13,234 nt of DNA from contig JAQCER010000024.1 in the NCBI GenBank assembly GCA_027618625.1, forward strand, positions 1 to 13,234, given 5' to 3'. The notes beneath the pieces were generated by a model. The model was given only the letters and a program-made list of their open reading frames with translations. It was not told where the DNA came from and did no database searches. Every line of letters starts with the position of its first letter. The stretch's first letter is position 1. This document shows, piece after piece, positions 1-9,100 of the stretch. The position numbers were made by a program, and so were the translations under genes. This DNA is from Verrucomicrobiota bacterium. GTDB lineage: Bacteria; Verrucomicrobiota; Verrucomicrobiia; Verrucomicrobiales; DEV007.

Positions 1-180
1 GCCGCGATGGCGTTCCGAGTCGTGCGCAGCACGGGGGGCGAATTGTTCGAGAGCCTTTCCATCCAGAGCGGGAAGTTGAGCATCGTGGGACGAGCAGGCA
101 GCTACGGCACGGCACAGCTGACGGTAATGGCCGCGGACAAGGAAGGTCTCTTCGCAACGACGTCGTTCTATGTGCATGTC
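1..180 (+). other. End of a cadherin-like / Ig-like beta domain
   Basis: The translation has the pattern of the last strands of a bacterial cadherin- or dystroglycan-type Ig-like domain: a GTAQLTVMAADKEG stretch (strand, then Asp and Gly in a turn) followed by a final strand, TTSFYVHVH. In this broad family the equivalent positions read roughly G-T-A-x-V-T-V-x-A-x-D-x-x-G and F-x-V-x-V. Such domains occur in tandem in adhesins and other exported proteins. The start of the domain lies upstream of the window. Assignment is by eye. Confidence 0.5.
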
Positions 181-2457
181 CACACTGGCAAGAAACCTGA
201 GAAGCTTCCGCTGGTGAAGCGGGACGAAGATGGACGACCACTGGTAAAACTGGAACCGAAGACCGATCCGCGACCGAAGCACCCGACACCCGACGATCCC
301 GACGACACCAGCCAGATCGACTTTGAATTCGAGAGTGATCCCGGTCGCGAATACTGCCTCGAGCGCGCCGATAATCTTCAGGGTCCCTGGGGCAGAGTGA
401 CAAAAGTGATTGCTTTGACACCCGTCACGGTAATCACCGACATTATTCCGGCGGGCAGGAAAGAGTTGTTCTGGAGGCTCTGCATCGAGGACGTAAGTGG
501 CAACGATCCGTTCGAAGTGACGGACTTCGACGCAGCTCCTTATTTCAATGGCGACGATCGCGGTGCACTGATCGAAATCGCTGCAGCTTCCGGGCCGGGC
601 ATCGAAGCCGTAAACGTTTACAACGATGACAAACTGCTCGGGCCAGCCGAGAACGTTGCCGACGGCCTCTGGAGTTTTCGTATTCCCCTTGCCGATTCGC
701 GCCCCCAGATCTACCACCTCCGCGCGGAAGTCATCGATGCCAATGATCACACTGCGATCACTGAGATTGAACGCGTCTTCCTTGCCGATCCATTGAAGTT
801 CGTTCCCTACAATCCCGGGACTGGCGAGGAATTGACTGGCGCGTTCGTGCAACTGCTCACCGACGAGCAATTGTCGCCGTTCCTCTACCGTCAAGCGGGT
901 GGTGGCGACCCGTTGAATACGCTGACATTCGAGTTTCCCAACGGTGCGAGTGTGCTGTTCACGAAAGGCGAGAGCTTTATCGAATTTGGCCAGGCCAGGG
1001 CGTATTTCAACAATGATGTGACGAGCGCGTTCGTGACCAGGGGCGGCGCGGGACGCCTTTTGCCGCTCGGCGATATTCCTCAGTCGACGTTTGCCAGCAT
1101 CTTCGGGCTCAACCCGCTGGATGGCATTCCTTTCAAGCTCTGGGGACTGGTGCCGATCGTCTGGACCGGCGGAGTCTTGACCGAGTTCCAGATCCGAGGG
1201 GCGCAATTGCGGATACCCAAAGAAACCCTGCCATTACCACCATTCAGTATCGCCGATGCGACCCGCTACCTGGACGGAGAAGAAGGCCCAGCCCTCACTC
1301 TCGCCTATCACGGTTCGTTTCAAATTCCTGGCGGTCCAACAGTACGGGTTGCGGAGAACAATCCACTGACGCTGACCATCCGCCCGGACGACACCTACGC
1401 ATTGAGTGCTGCTGTCGAGGTCGAGTTTGACAATGGTGCCAGATTCAAGGGCTGGCTCAGTTTTGACGATCCAGTCTATCAGTTCACGATCCGCGCCACC
1501 GGCATTACGATCCCACTGCTGAGTTCGCTCGCGGATACGCTTCCAGACAATCCTGCGGCCTGCATCGCACAGCAGACGCTCACCAATGCCCAGCTCTCCC
1601 AGGCAGCGTTGTGTCTCGAGTCGTTCCGCAAAACGTACACGAATTTCAGCATCACCGCATCAGCCGAACTTCCATTGGCAGTGAATGATGATTCGCCTAC
1701 CTTCGCGCCGACAACCGGGGCGACTGTCACGAGTTTAATCAACGCCTGGGGCTTCAGAATGGCTGCCGTGGCCAATACAGTGGTCGACGTCACCGAGATC
1801 GCTGCACTCAAGAAGCTGCTTGAGCAGCTTGGGCAGAGCGCGATCGACAGCGGCGAGTTGCCGCTGGTCACGGAGCACGTTTCCGCGCTGATCCGCGCAA
1901 AGATCGGATTGGAACTCGCGCGGCGGAATGGTGGGAATGTCACCTCGCTCACGACCGAGCTCAACGAGGCGCTGGCCAAGGCCAATACAGCAGCGGTGAC
2001 CATTGCCGATTCATCGGATGCAATTGCCACCGTAGATGCTCTGGATCGCGTCCTCGAGCATCTGGCCGATACGGCGACGGCGATCGAGGAGGCGCAGGGA
2101 CAAGGGATCGGCATCACCCTTCAGCCCGAGCTTCTTGGGGCAATGAAGAAAGTGATCGAACGCGCCGTGGCAGACCGCGTCACTGCGCTCGGTGTCCAAC
2201 CAGGCGTCTTTATCGGTGCTGCCAGCTCGCCGATCAACCAGATGAATCGCCATCTTGCCCGCAAGAAGGTCAGCGAGTTCGTGAGAATCTTCCGTCATGT
2301 GGCGATTGCCGAGAAGTTCGGCATCAGTCTTGCCGGTTTTCCGTTTCTTGAAGGAGCCTCGCAGCTCATGCATCGGCACCAGGATCAATTGGCCATTGAC
2401 GCAAGTGACGCGCTCTTGCGCGGAGACCTTCGAAGCATCTACGCAGTGCTCGAGTAA
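1..2457 (+). CDS. Giant multidomain surface-type protein, C-terminal part of the upstream ORF (5' end outside window)
   Basis: The frame is open from base 1, so the ATG at 7 is probably not the true start: no ribosome binding site can be seen, no signal peptide follows it, and the first visible residues already lie inside a domain. Order of parts: end of a cadherin/Ig-like beta domain (to about 180), a Lys/Asp/Pro-rich linker, a small Cys-containing beta domain with a GPW motif (316-492), an Ig-like domain with VYNDDKLLG and a following Trp-Ser-Phe strand (505-786), a beta-rich region (787-1725) and a helix-rich region (1741 onward). It ends at TAA 2455-2457 in the middle of helical sequence, with the same frame continuing open for 3592 codons. 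Ig/cadherin-like modules are typical of exported bacterial proteins, so an extracellular or cell-surface structural or adhesive role is inferred. No catalytic motif was recognised. The precise family is unknown to me. The ORF is either a truncated fragment of a larger gene or the upstream partner of the next ORF. Confidence 0.8.
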   Translation, partial: AAMAFRVVRSTGGELFESLSIQSGKLSIVGRAGSYGTAQLTVMAADKEGLFATTSFYVHVHTGKKPEKLPLVKRDEDGRPLVKLEPKTDPRPKHPTPDDPDDTSQIDFEFESDPGREYCLERADNLQGPWGRVTKVIALTPVTVITDIIPAGRKELFWRLCIEDVSGNDPFEVTDFDAAPYFNGDDRGALIEIAAASGPGIEAVNVYNDDKLLGPAENVADGLWSFRIPLADSRPQIYHLRAEVIDANDHTAITEIERVFLADPLKFVPYNPGTGEELTGAFVQLLTDEQLSPFLYRQAGGGDPLNTLTFEFPNGASVLFTKGESFIEFGQARAYFNNDVTSAFVTRGGAGRLLPLGDIPQSTFASIFGLNPLDGIPFKLWGLVPIVWTGGVLTEFQIRGAQLRIPKETLPLPPFSIADATRYLDGEEGPALTLAYHGSFQIPGGPTVRVAENNPLTLTIRPDDTYALSAAVEVEFDNGARFKGWLSFDDPVYQFTIRATGITIPLLSSLADTLPDNPAACIAQQTLTNAQLSQAALCLESFRKTYTNFSITASAELPLAVNDDSPTFAPTTGATVTSLINAWGFRMAAVANTVVDVTEIAALKKLLEQLGQSAIDSGELPLVTEHVSALIRAKIGLELARRNGGNVTSLTTELNEALAKANTAAVTIADSSDAIATVDALDRVLEHLADTATAIEEAQGQGIGITLQPELLGAMKKVIERAVADRVTALGVQPGVFIGAASSPINQMNRHLARKKVSEFVRIFRHVAIAEKFGISLAGFPFLEGASQLMHRHQDQLAIDASDALLRGDLRSIYAVLE
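181..315 (+). other. Charged, proline-rich interdomain linker
   Basis: About 45 residues rich in Lys, Asp, Glu and Pro (for example KTDPRPKHPTPDDPDD) with few hydrophobic residues. This is typical of a flexible or extended spacer between folded extracellular domains. No repeat or known motif was seen in it. Confidence 0.6.
316..492 (+). other. Small beta domain with Y-C-L-E-R / G-P-W motif (Verrucomicrobiota-style surface module)
   Basis: About 59 residues. A strand is followed by DPGREYCLERADNLQGPW, more strands, and a closing FWRLCIED. This matches the general form F-x-x-x-x-G-x-x-Y-x-(V/L)-E-x-(A/S)-x-x-L-x-x-x-W ... (F/Y)-(Y/W)-R-(V/L) that I recall in many exported proteins of Verrucomicrobiota and relatives. 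The two cysteines, one in the early strand and one in the last, could pair as a disulfide. The taxonomic association is from memory, not from a search. Confidence 0.45.
505..786 (+). other. Bacterial Ig-like domain
   Basis: About 94 residues with the usual strand order of bacterial Ig-like domains. There is an opening acidic segment, a strand with AVNVYNDDKLLGPAE (the recurring 'y-d-g-x-x-L-G-x-A' element), then DGLWSFRIPLAD, then YHLRAEVIDANDHTA (the 'Y-x-L-x-A-x-V-x-D-a-x-G' element) and a last strand. These domains act as spacers or binding modules in cell-surface proteins. Confidence 0.55.
787..1725 (+). other. Beta-rich region of unknown family
   Basis: About 310 residues with alternating hydrophobic strands and Gly/Asn/Asp turns, including FEFPNGASVLFTKGESFIEFG, GALTLAYHGS-like and VEVEFDNGARFKGWLSFDD stretches. 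A hydrophobic GIPFKLWGLVPIVWTGG segment lies around 1120-1180. Two cysteines occur near 1561-1614, in a short helical insertion. I recognise no named family. It is the first of several beta modules in the protein that are followed by helical stretches. Confidence 0.4.
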
Positions 2458-3180
2458 ATGCTGCAACTGGGTGGCGATGCGGCATCGTTGGGATTGGATT
2501 CCGCTGGTGTTCCGAGTCCGATCACAGTGCTCGAAGGCCTTCCGGGATTGCTGCAGTCTGTGAACGACGAGGGAATCCTCGACTTTGATGCCCCTGGACT
2601 GCGTGTTTCGCTCAACGGATTGATTCATCAGATCGAGCGGACTACCTCGCTGCTGGGAAAGGCACCTGACGAAGCCGTGACATTCGCCAGAATTCCCTTC
2701 GAAGGACTGGGCGTAGCACTTCAGGAGGCATTCAATCCGGGGGCATTTCCGATCGATCTTGCGACTGGTGAAGAATACAATGCCGAAGTACTGAACAGCC
2801 TCTTGCGCGGCATTCTTGTGCATGAGCGCACACGCCGCCGTGCCTTCTTCGCTGAGACTGGCACGCCATTCGTCAGCGATTCTTCCGACTCACCGTTCTG
2901 CCGCACGCTGCGTCAGCTCATCACCAAGGCGGGCGGCGATCCCGCATCGCCGGAGTCCAGCGCGCATTGGCAGGTAATGGACGAAGCCCTCGTGTTCCTT
3001 GCCAACGAAGCGCGTATTCTCGGCGAGGAAGCAGACAACACAAAGCTACTGCTCGCGCAGAGAATCCAACGCCGTGTAAGCCGTCACCTCTACCTGAAGA
3101 AATCGGCCGAATTGCTTGCCGGTTACCGCACCATCGCATCGCGGCTATGGCAGCGGGGCGGAGCACTCGCAGGAACGACG
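1741..3180 (+). other. Helix-rich region spanning the in-frame stop
   Basis: Both sides of the TAA at 2455 read as amphipathic helices rich in Ala, Leu, Glu, Arg and Gln (for example IAALKKLLEQLGQSA, ELNEALAKANTAA and LDRVLEHLADTATA before the stop; LNGLIHQIERTTSLLGKA, VFLANEARILGEEAD and RIQRRVSRHLYLKKSAELLA after it). No catalytic motif was seen. The continuity of character across the stop is the main reason to regard the two ORFs as one former or actual polypeptide. Confidence 0.5.
2452..2460 (+). other. In-frame TAA stop directly followed by ATG inside a >13 kb open frame
   Basis: The codons read GAG-TAA-ATG. The flanking translation is DLRSIYAVLE, stop, MLQLGGDAASLG, which reads as one amphipathic helix if a sense codon replaces the stop. 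TAA is one base from CAA (Gln), GAA (Glu) and AAA (Lys), all helix-compatible. Possible explanations: a nonsense mutation (pseudogene or phase-variant allele), a base-calling error, or two genes with a stop/start junction and translational re-initiation. Programmed readthrough is less likely, because TAA is generally the least leaky stop. General reassignment of TAA is unlikely, because no other in-frame TAA occurs in about 4410 codons. Confidence 0.9.
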
Positions 3181-6100
3181 CCAAATTTGATCGACATGTA
3201 CCTTCCGGGCGACATCAAGATTCGCGAAGTCGCTGGTAGCGCCAAGTGGAACCGTGCCACCCAGCATTTCTCAGGTTGTTTCTCGGGGCGCGTCCAGATT
3301 CCATCCACCGAATCGTTCTTCACCGTGAAGAACGCGAGCTTTGACTCCCGGGCAAACTTCAATCTCACGGCATTCGGCACGATTCGTTTGCCCAAGAACA
3401 AAGCGAAACAGGTAACCATCGACGTCCCAGAGCGCCATCCAGTGGTAATCGCGTGGCAGGATGCGACCGGACTCAAACTCCAGGGACGGGCGAAAGCGAC
3501 CTTCCCAGGTGGGTATCATACGAGCGGGTATTGGTCGGTGAATCACCCTCAATACGCGTTCGGATTCGAGGGAGGAGGCGTAAAATTCGATCTCGCCGAT
3601 TCCATGACCGGCGCGTATCCGACGATCAATTCGCAGAAGCTGCAGACACTGAATATGGCTGCACTTGATGAGATCGGCAGGTATGTCACGTCGTTGGGGC
3701 AGGAGTGGCAGGGGATGGCGTCGGAAGTTGGGGCGGCTGAATTACAGGCAATTCCAGGGGTCAACAGTGGCGCTTTCGGTTCTCCTCCCGCGTTCGACAA
3801 TCCGGTGGTGGAGGTTCCATTCAGCGATCTCGCAACCTGGGCGAATGCGACGAAGCAATCGGTTGTCAATCTCGTACTCCAGGAACTGGGAGGCCAGGCA
3901 TTCCAGAACGCCTATAATGGCTCGTTCATCGATGCGAGAGAAAGGATGGCTGCTGCAGTGGCGGAATTGCGAGCGGCCCGCGATGTGGTAGTGCGCGAGA
4001 AGAGCAAAGTCGAGATGATGATCGAATGGAACGAGCAGATCGAGGAACTCGGCGCTGCGGTGAAACGCGAAGCAGATCGGACGACTGCAGCCGGAGGAAG
4101 CGCGAATACCGACGAGTTCAAGGAACTCATCATGGCTCTCAGCGCACTCGCCGCGGACACTCTGGAAGAAGTGCCAGACAACGACTACGCGGGAATCCTG
4201 GCAGCTGGTCAGTATCTGGTGACAGCGGAAGCACTGAACCAGCAGTTTGGCATCACCGAGCAGACCACCAATCTCGAACTTGTGAGGCAGAAGGTCGATG
4301 CAGCGCAGGGCGAGTTCGTTAAAGAATTCATCGACAAAAAGGACGATCTCACTGAGGAGGAATTGGAATTCGCCACCAGGATCGGACTGGATCTGGCCGC
4401 GAACGCCGCCGCGCTCGGATCAGAAAACGGAACGGTGTTGTCTGAAATCGGACAACTGCCGGTGGAGCGGCTCGCGAAGCTCAACGCTGCCTATGCTGAT
4501 GCGGTATCCAAGGCAGCAAATCTGCAGGACTGCCGCGCGGCGATCGCCAACGCCAATTTTAACATCGCTATCCCTGACGGATACAACGCGGCGGAGCAGG
4601 AACAACTCCGGATTCGCGTCCTGCGGCTTGCGGAACAACGGTTCGACCTCGTTACCGAACTGCAACTTTTCGGTTTCTCCGAAGTGGACCCGGTTCCCTA
4701 TGCCCACGACGCCATGCACGCTCATCTCGACTTTTTTGAGTGCCACATGCGGATGCGCGCCCGCTTGAACATCAATGTCGGCAAGTCCGGCGTTGAGACC
4801 AATCCCTTCCTTCTCCGTAACAAAATGCAGGCCGACTACCACACCGTGTCCACACAGGAAGGAGAGAAACGCGCACACAATTACCAGCGTTTCCGCAGTC
4901 GCGGAAAACGCCTGGTGGATCGTGACCGGGATACCATCGAGGCCGACACCCCGATCTGGCTGAAACTGGCGCGCGCGGCGAAATCGCAGACGCTGAACCT
5001 CAACGCCAGCGGGTCGCTTGATTCGCTCCAGGCGTTCCTCGTCGGTCGGATCGATGAACTGAGCAACACTCCACTCGATGACGCGTTCGTCAACGAATCG
5101 CTCGGAAACGCTGTCGCCGTTCTAACGGAACTCGTGCAGTTAGCCGAAGCCGCGGAAACCTTGATTCCAAACTCGACCCTCCGACTGCAGAAGCTGAATG
5201 CAATCGCGATCGTCCTCGATAACCTGACCATAGAATTTGCCAAGATCGCCCAAACTCAACGGGCGATCTGGTACGCTGGGCGCTATTTCGAACTGCTCGT
5301 GCATTCACATGCTCAGTTTGCGGCTGACGTGAGCAATCCGGTGGCCGTCGCGATCGTAAACGCGACGCGTAAAACCGTCGAGGCGTCTGCAGCCATTACT
5401 GCTTACTTCAAGGGACTGGTGGGGACATTGGAGAAAGATCAATTCACCTTCGCGTTGCCGGGTGACCTCAGAATTCCCCGACTTTTCGGTGACCTGGCGT
5501 TCAATACCACTACTGGTAACTGGAGCGCTGGGTTCGGCGGCCGGCTCGAGTTCCCGGACATTAAAAGGGTCGACGGAACCGGCGGCTACTTTGAGATCGC
5601 CAGCGCCACACTCGACAGTGAATCCATTTTTTCCCTCGACCTGAAGACGGGCGGGCCAGTGCCGTTCGATTTTGGTGATGGCACCGTCAAGCTGGACATC
5701 GAATCGGCATTCAAAGTCGGCGGGCAGTTCGTTCCCGGTTCGATCACCAGCGCTTCCGCGATCGGCTCACTCACGACCACGGACACCAGTGGCAATGACG
5801 TCGACACTTTTGCCATGAACATGGCCTACAGCTTCAATGGCGATACCAACAAACACAGCTTCGCATTCTACTTTGCTGCGGAGGACGAAATCATCATTTC
5901 CGACGATCTGGTCGTTTTCAAGACCGGCGTTGGCACCGATGTGACAACGGGGAACCCAGGATTTGATCAGGCGACGCTTTACAACAATGCAGTCGTCGGT
6001 ATCTGGAACAAATCGCGTGAACCGCAACCGGACAACTGGATTCCCAGGCAGGAGGATTTTGAAATGATCTACGGCGGTCAGGTCTTCGTTGCTCTGGTCA

Positions 6101-9100
6101 ATGAAGGCGGCATGGTGCGCCACGAGGTCGGGCTCAGGAACGGGGCGCTATCACTTCCCAAGCGGATGAAGTCACGCGTTTGCTCCGCGAATCAAGGCAT
6201 CATCGACGAAGAGCTCAATCTTCCGGCGCTGGTCACTGTCGACGATGTGACGTTTGGTCACAGCACCGCAAATGGATTGACCATGAATGGCGAAGTTGAG
6301 TTCAAAAATGTTTCGTTCGCCATTGATGGTTTCGAGAGTACCTGGGTCGATGTGTGTTCGATGACGCTGATCTGGGATCTTCAGCAAAGGCAGTTCGGTT
6401 TCAAGAACGTCGATGGTTACATCGGATTTCCCATCGCTGAGGAAACCACCTTGCATGCCCATCTGGCCAAGGGAAACTGGACGTTCGGTGGATTGCCGAC
6501 CGGGCAACTTGGACTCCAGGACAGCCTCACATTGGTGGATCTCGAATACTTCGAAGTCACTGCTCAGGGGGCCATTCCCACAGGGCAGCCAAATGCCGGG
6601 CAACCGCGAACGTTCATCGATCTGGGCACCAATGCGGCGCAGGGGGGGCAACCCGCGAATCAGTTTGTCAGGCTCGGAGGCTCATTCCTGTTCAGTGTCG
6701 ACAATGTCTTCAGTGATCGCAATGGCACCAACGTTCCTTTGAATACCGCAGTGGATGCCAACTTGAAAGTCGGACTGCGTGACGGTTTCTGGCCGGATCC
6801 TGGCGATATGGAATGGGATCTCGATGTCGTGACGATTTCCGCGGTTGATCCCGGCGGCAATGGCGACGTCGTGCTCTATCTGGGGCAGGGCTACGTCGGT
6901 GTGGTGAACCCAACCCTCACTCTCGAGAACCCGTTGCAGGTATTTGTTCCAAACTTCGCGCTTCAGTTTGGATTTGGTCTGCGGATCACTCCGAATGGAA
7001 CGTCGAACGCCGCCGGGGTGACATTATCGACTGCAGGCAGTCGGCTTGAGTTCGACGGAACGGCGGGCTCACCTTACTTCGTTCCCGGCAAGAGCTGTTA
7101 CCAGTATTCCCCCGGCAGCCCGGACGGGGAACCGCAGAGTCTCACAGGTAGCGATCTGCCATTCATGCTGGAAAAACTCTGCATCCATTACAAGAACGCC
7201 AATGGCAACGAGCAGGCGCGGATTCCACTGCTGCCCACCGCGCCCGGGCAATTGTCTCCGTTCGATCCGCTGAACTTCGAGATCACCGTAAGCGCAAGTC
7301 TTGCGCTTCCTCCCGAGGCGCCAATCGTCAGTGGACGCATAGATGACATCGTGCTGACACTGAATGACGACGGGATACCCGCCATGAGTCTCGATGGCAT
7401 CGGCTTCGGCGTCGACTTCTCCGAGAGCTGCACCGGTCGCGCGCCGTTGACCATCGCGGGAAAGGTCTATGTCGGAGGTCTGCAACATCCGCCGAACTAC
7501 TTCTTCTCCGGTAAGCTCAAGGGGAGCTACAAAGGCAACGCGTTTGATGTGATCGTCGCCTTCGATTGCAAGGGGCTGCGCGGTTGTTGCTTCGGATTGG
7601 CTGGGGCGGAAATCAATATCCAGCTCGCCTATGGATTTGTGCTCACTGGTGCACGCGGCGGACTTGCACTCGACGCAAACACCATCGATCCATGCGCATT
7701 TTTGAGTGCATTCCCGATCAATCCCGGTACCGGTCGGCCGAATCCAGGCGCATCGGTTGAATGTCCCGTTGATCTTGATCCCGCCAACTGTCCATTGATC
7801 GACTGGAACACCCTCAGCGCGCTTCGGGAGGCAAACAAGGACCGCGGGAAACTCGACACCGAACTGGCGCTAGGTGTCGAGAAATGGAAACTGAAGGAGC
7901 GCCTGATTCAGGAAGGGGTGCAGGGCGCCGAGGCGGAGATGCTCGTCCAGGACATGAGCGGTGATGAGGTTACGGAATTTAAAAACGACCTTGCTGCGAT
8001 GGAGGCTGGTGGAGATCCGGAGGCACCGGAGAACTACTGTCCGGGTCTCGGCGAGTGCCCACCCGCAGCAGTGAGCATCTATTGTCAGCCGCATCCGGAG
8101 TCGTTCACAGAAGGCAGCCCGTATGAAGGGCGCACGATTCTGAAATTCAGTTCGATCCCGGAATCGACGATTAAACTGGCTGGTATCACACCGGAGAGTA
8201 TCGAGGCGTTGCTGTTCAGTATGGGGGTGAACGTCGGAATCACGGCGGGGCAACTCCAGCAGTTGTCCCTGCTGTCAGCCGATCAGATCCGCACCTGGGT
8301 CGACAATGTCACGCCGCGCATTCCTGATGGAGCGATTCCATTTCTCAGCGACGATGCGAAGAACGCCGCGAATCAGCGCGTCGAGCAGGCGTTGCAGGAG
8401 CTGGAGGATGGATTGGTCGAGGCATTTCTGACCACCATGTGCGCGGTGAAGTTTGACAAAATCGCAGTGCCGGTCGGAGTTCAGCCCGCCACCCACTACG
8501 CGGGAATCATCTACGAGTTCATTCGCGAGACCGCCTATGCAGGTATCGAGTGCCCGGAGCTTACCATTCGACTTGAGGGCTCGTTCTCATACACAGGCGT
8601 TGCGAGCTTCGCGTCGATCACTGGCGGCGTGGTACTCAGCAGCAATGGCAATGGCGGCATCGTTGGCAGTGTTAACGTATTCGGTGTCCCCGTCGGTCAA
8701 GCGCGTTGCTTTATTGCGCAGACGGACAAATTCGGCAATCCGACGATGCCTGCAATCTGCGGCGAGATTGTCGGCAAAATCGGACCGCTGGAGTTTGGAA
8801 GTGTTGCGGGATTACTCGATTGCCCTGAATGCACCACCAAGCTCTTCAACACGTTCACCACGCTGGCTGGTTCGCTGCAGAGCGAATACACCTACCAGAT
8901 CATGCGTCGCCTCGATTTGGGGGCGGACAACGATCTTGTCTTGCCCGGGGGGACGACCAGCGATTACTTCTCGTTGCTCAATACCAAGGATGAGCAGATG
9001 GCATTCATGAGCGCCATGGTGCAGTTCCCGCCGGTCACCGCAGTTGGGAACTACGCGGACGAGTTTATTGATTTCCTTTCTGCGCTGGCGGATACAGTGG

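Noticed and set aside
2421..2458. Possible Shine-Dalgarno sequence for the ATG at 2458
   Set aside because: The only GGAG (2422-2425) is over 30 bases from the ATG, and the GAG at 2452-2454 is too close. Neither decides a start.
2297..2563. An 88-codon plus-strand ORF in another frame crossing the TAA, as a possible frameshift route around the stop
   Set aside because: Its translation (rich in Arg, Cys, Ser, Trp) is unlike the flanking protein. Frame 1 resumes directly after the stop, so no frameshift is needed to restore it.
2011..2823. A 270-codon minus-strand ORF spanning the stop junction, and several other minus-strand ORFs of 100-160 codons
   Set aside because: They lie opposite a continuous plus-strand frame with coherent protein character, have no recognisable domains, and are expected by chance on the opposite strand of GC-rich coding DNA.
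6642..6648. Run of seven G as a possible frameshift or phase-variation site
   Set aside because: The frame is open with the same beta-rich style on both sides, so there is no sign of a shifted reading frame here.
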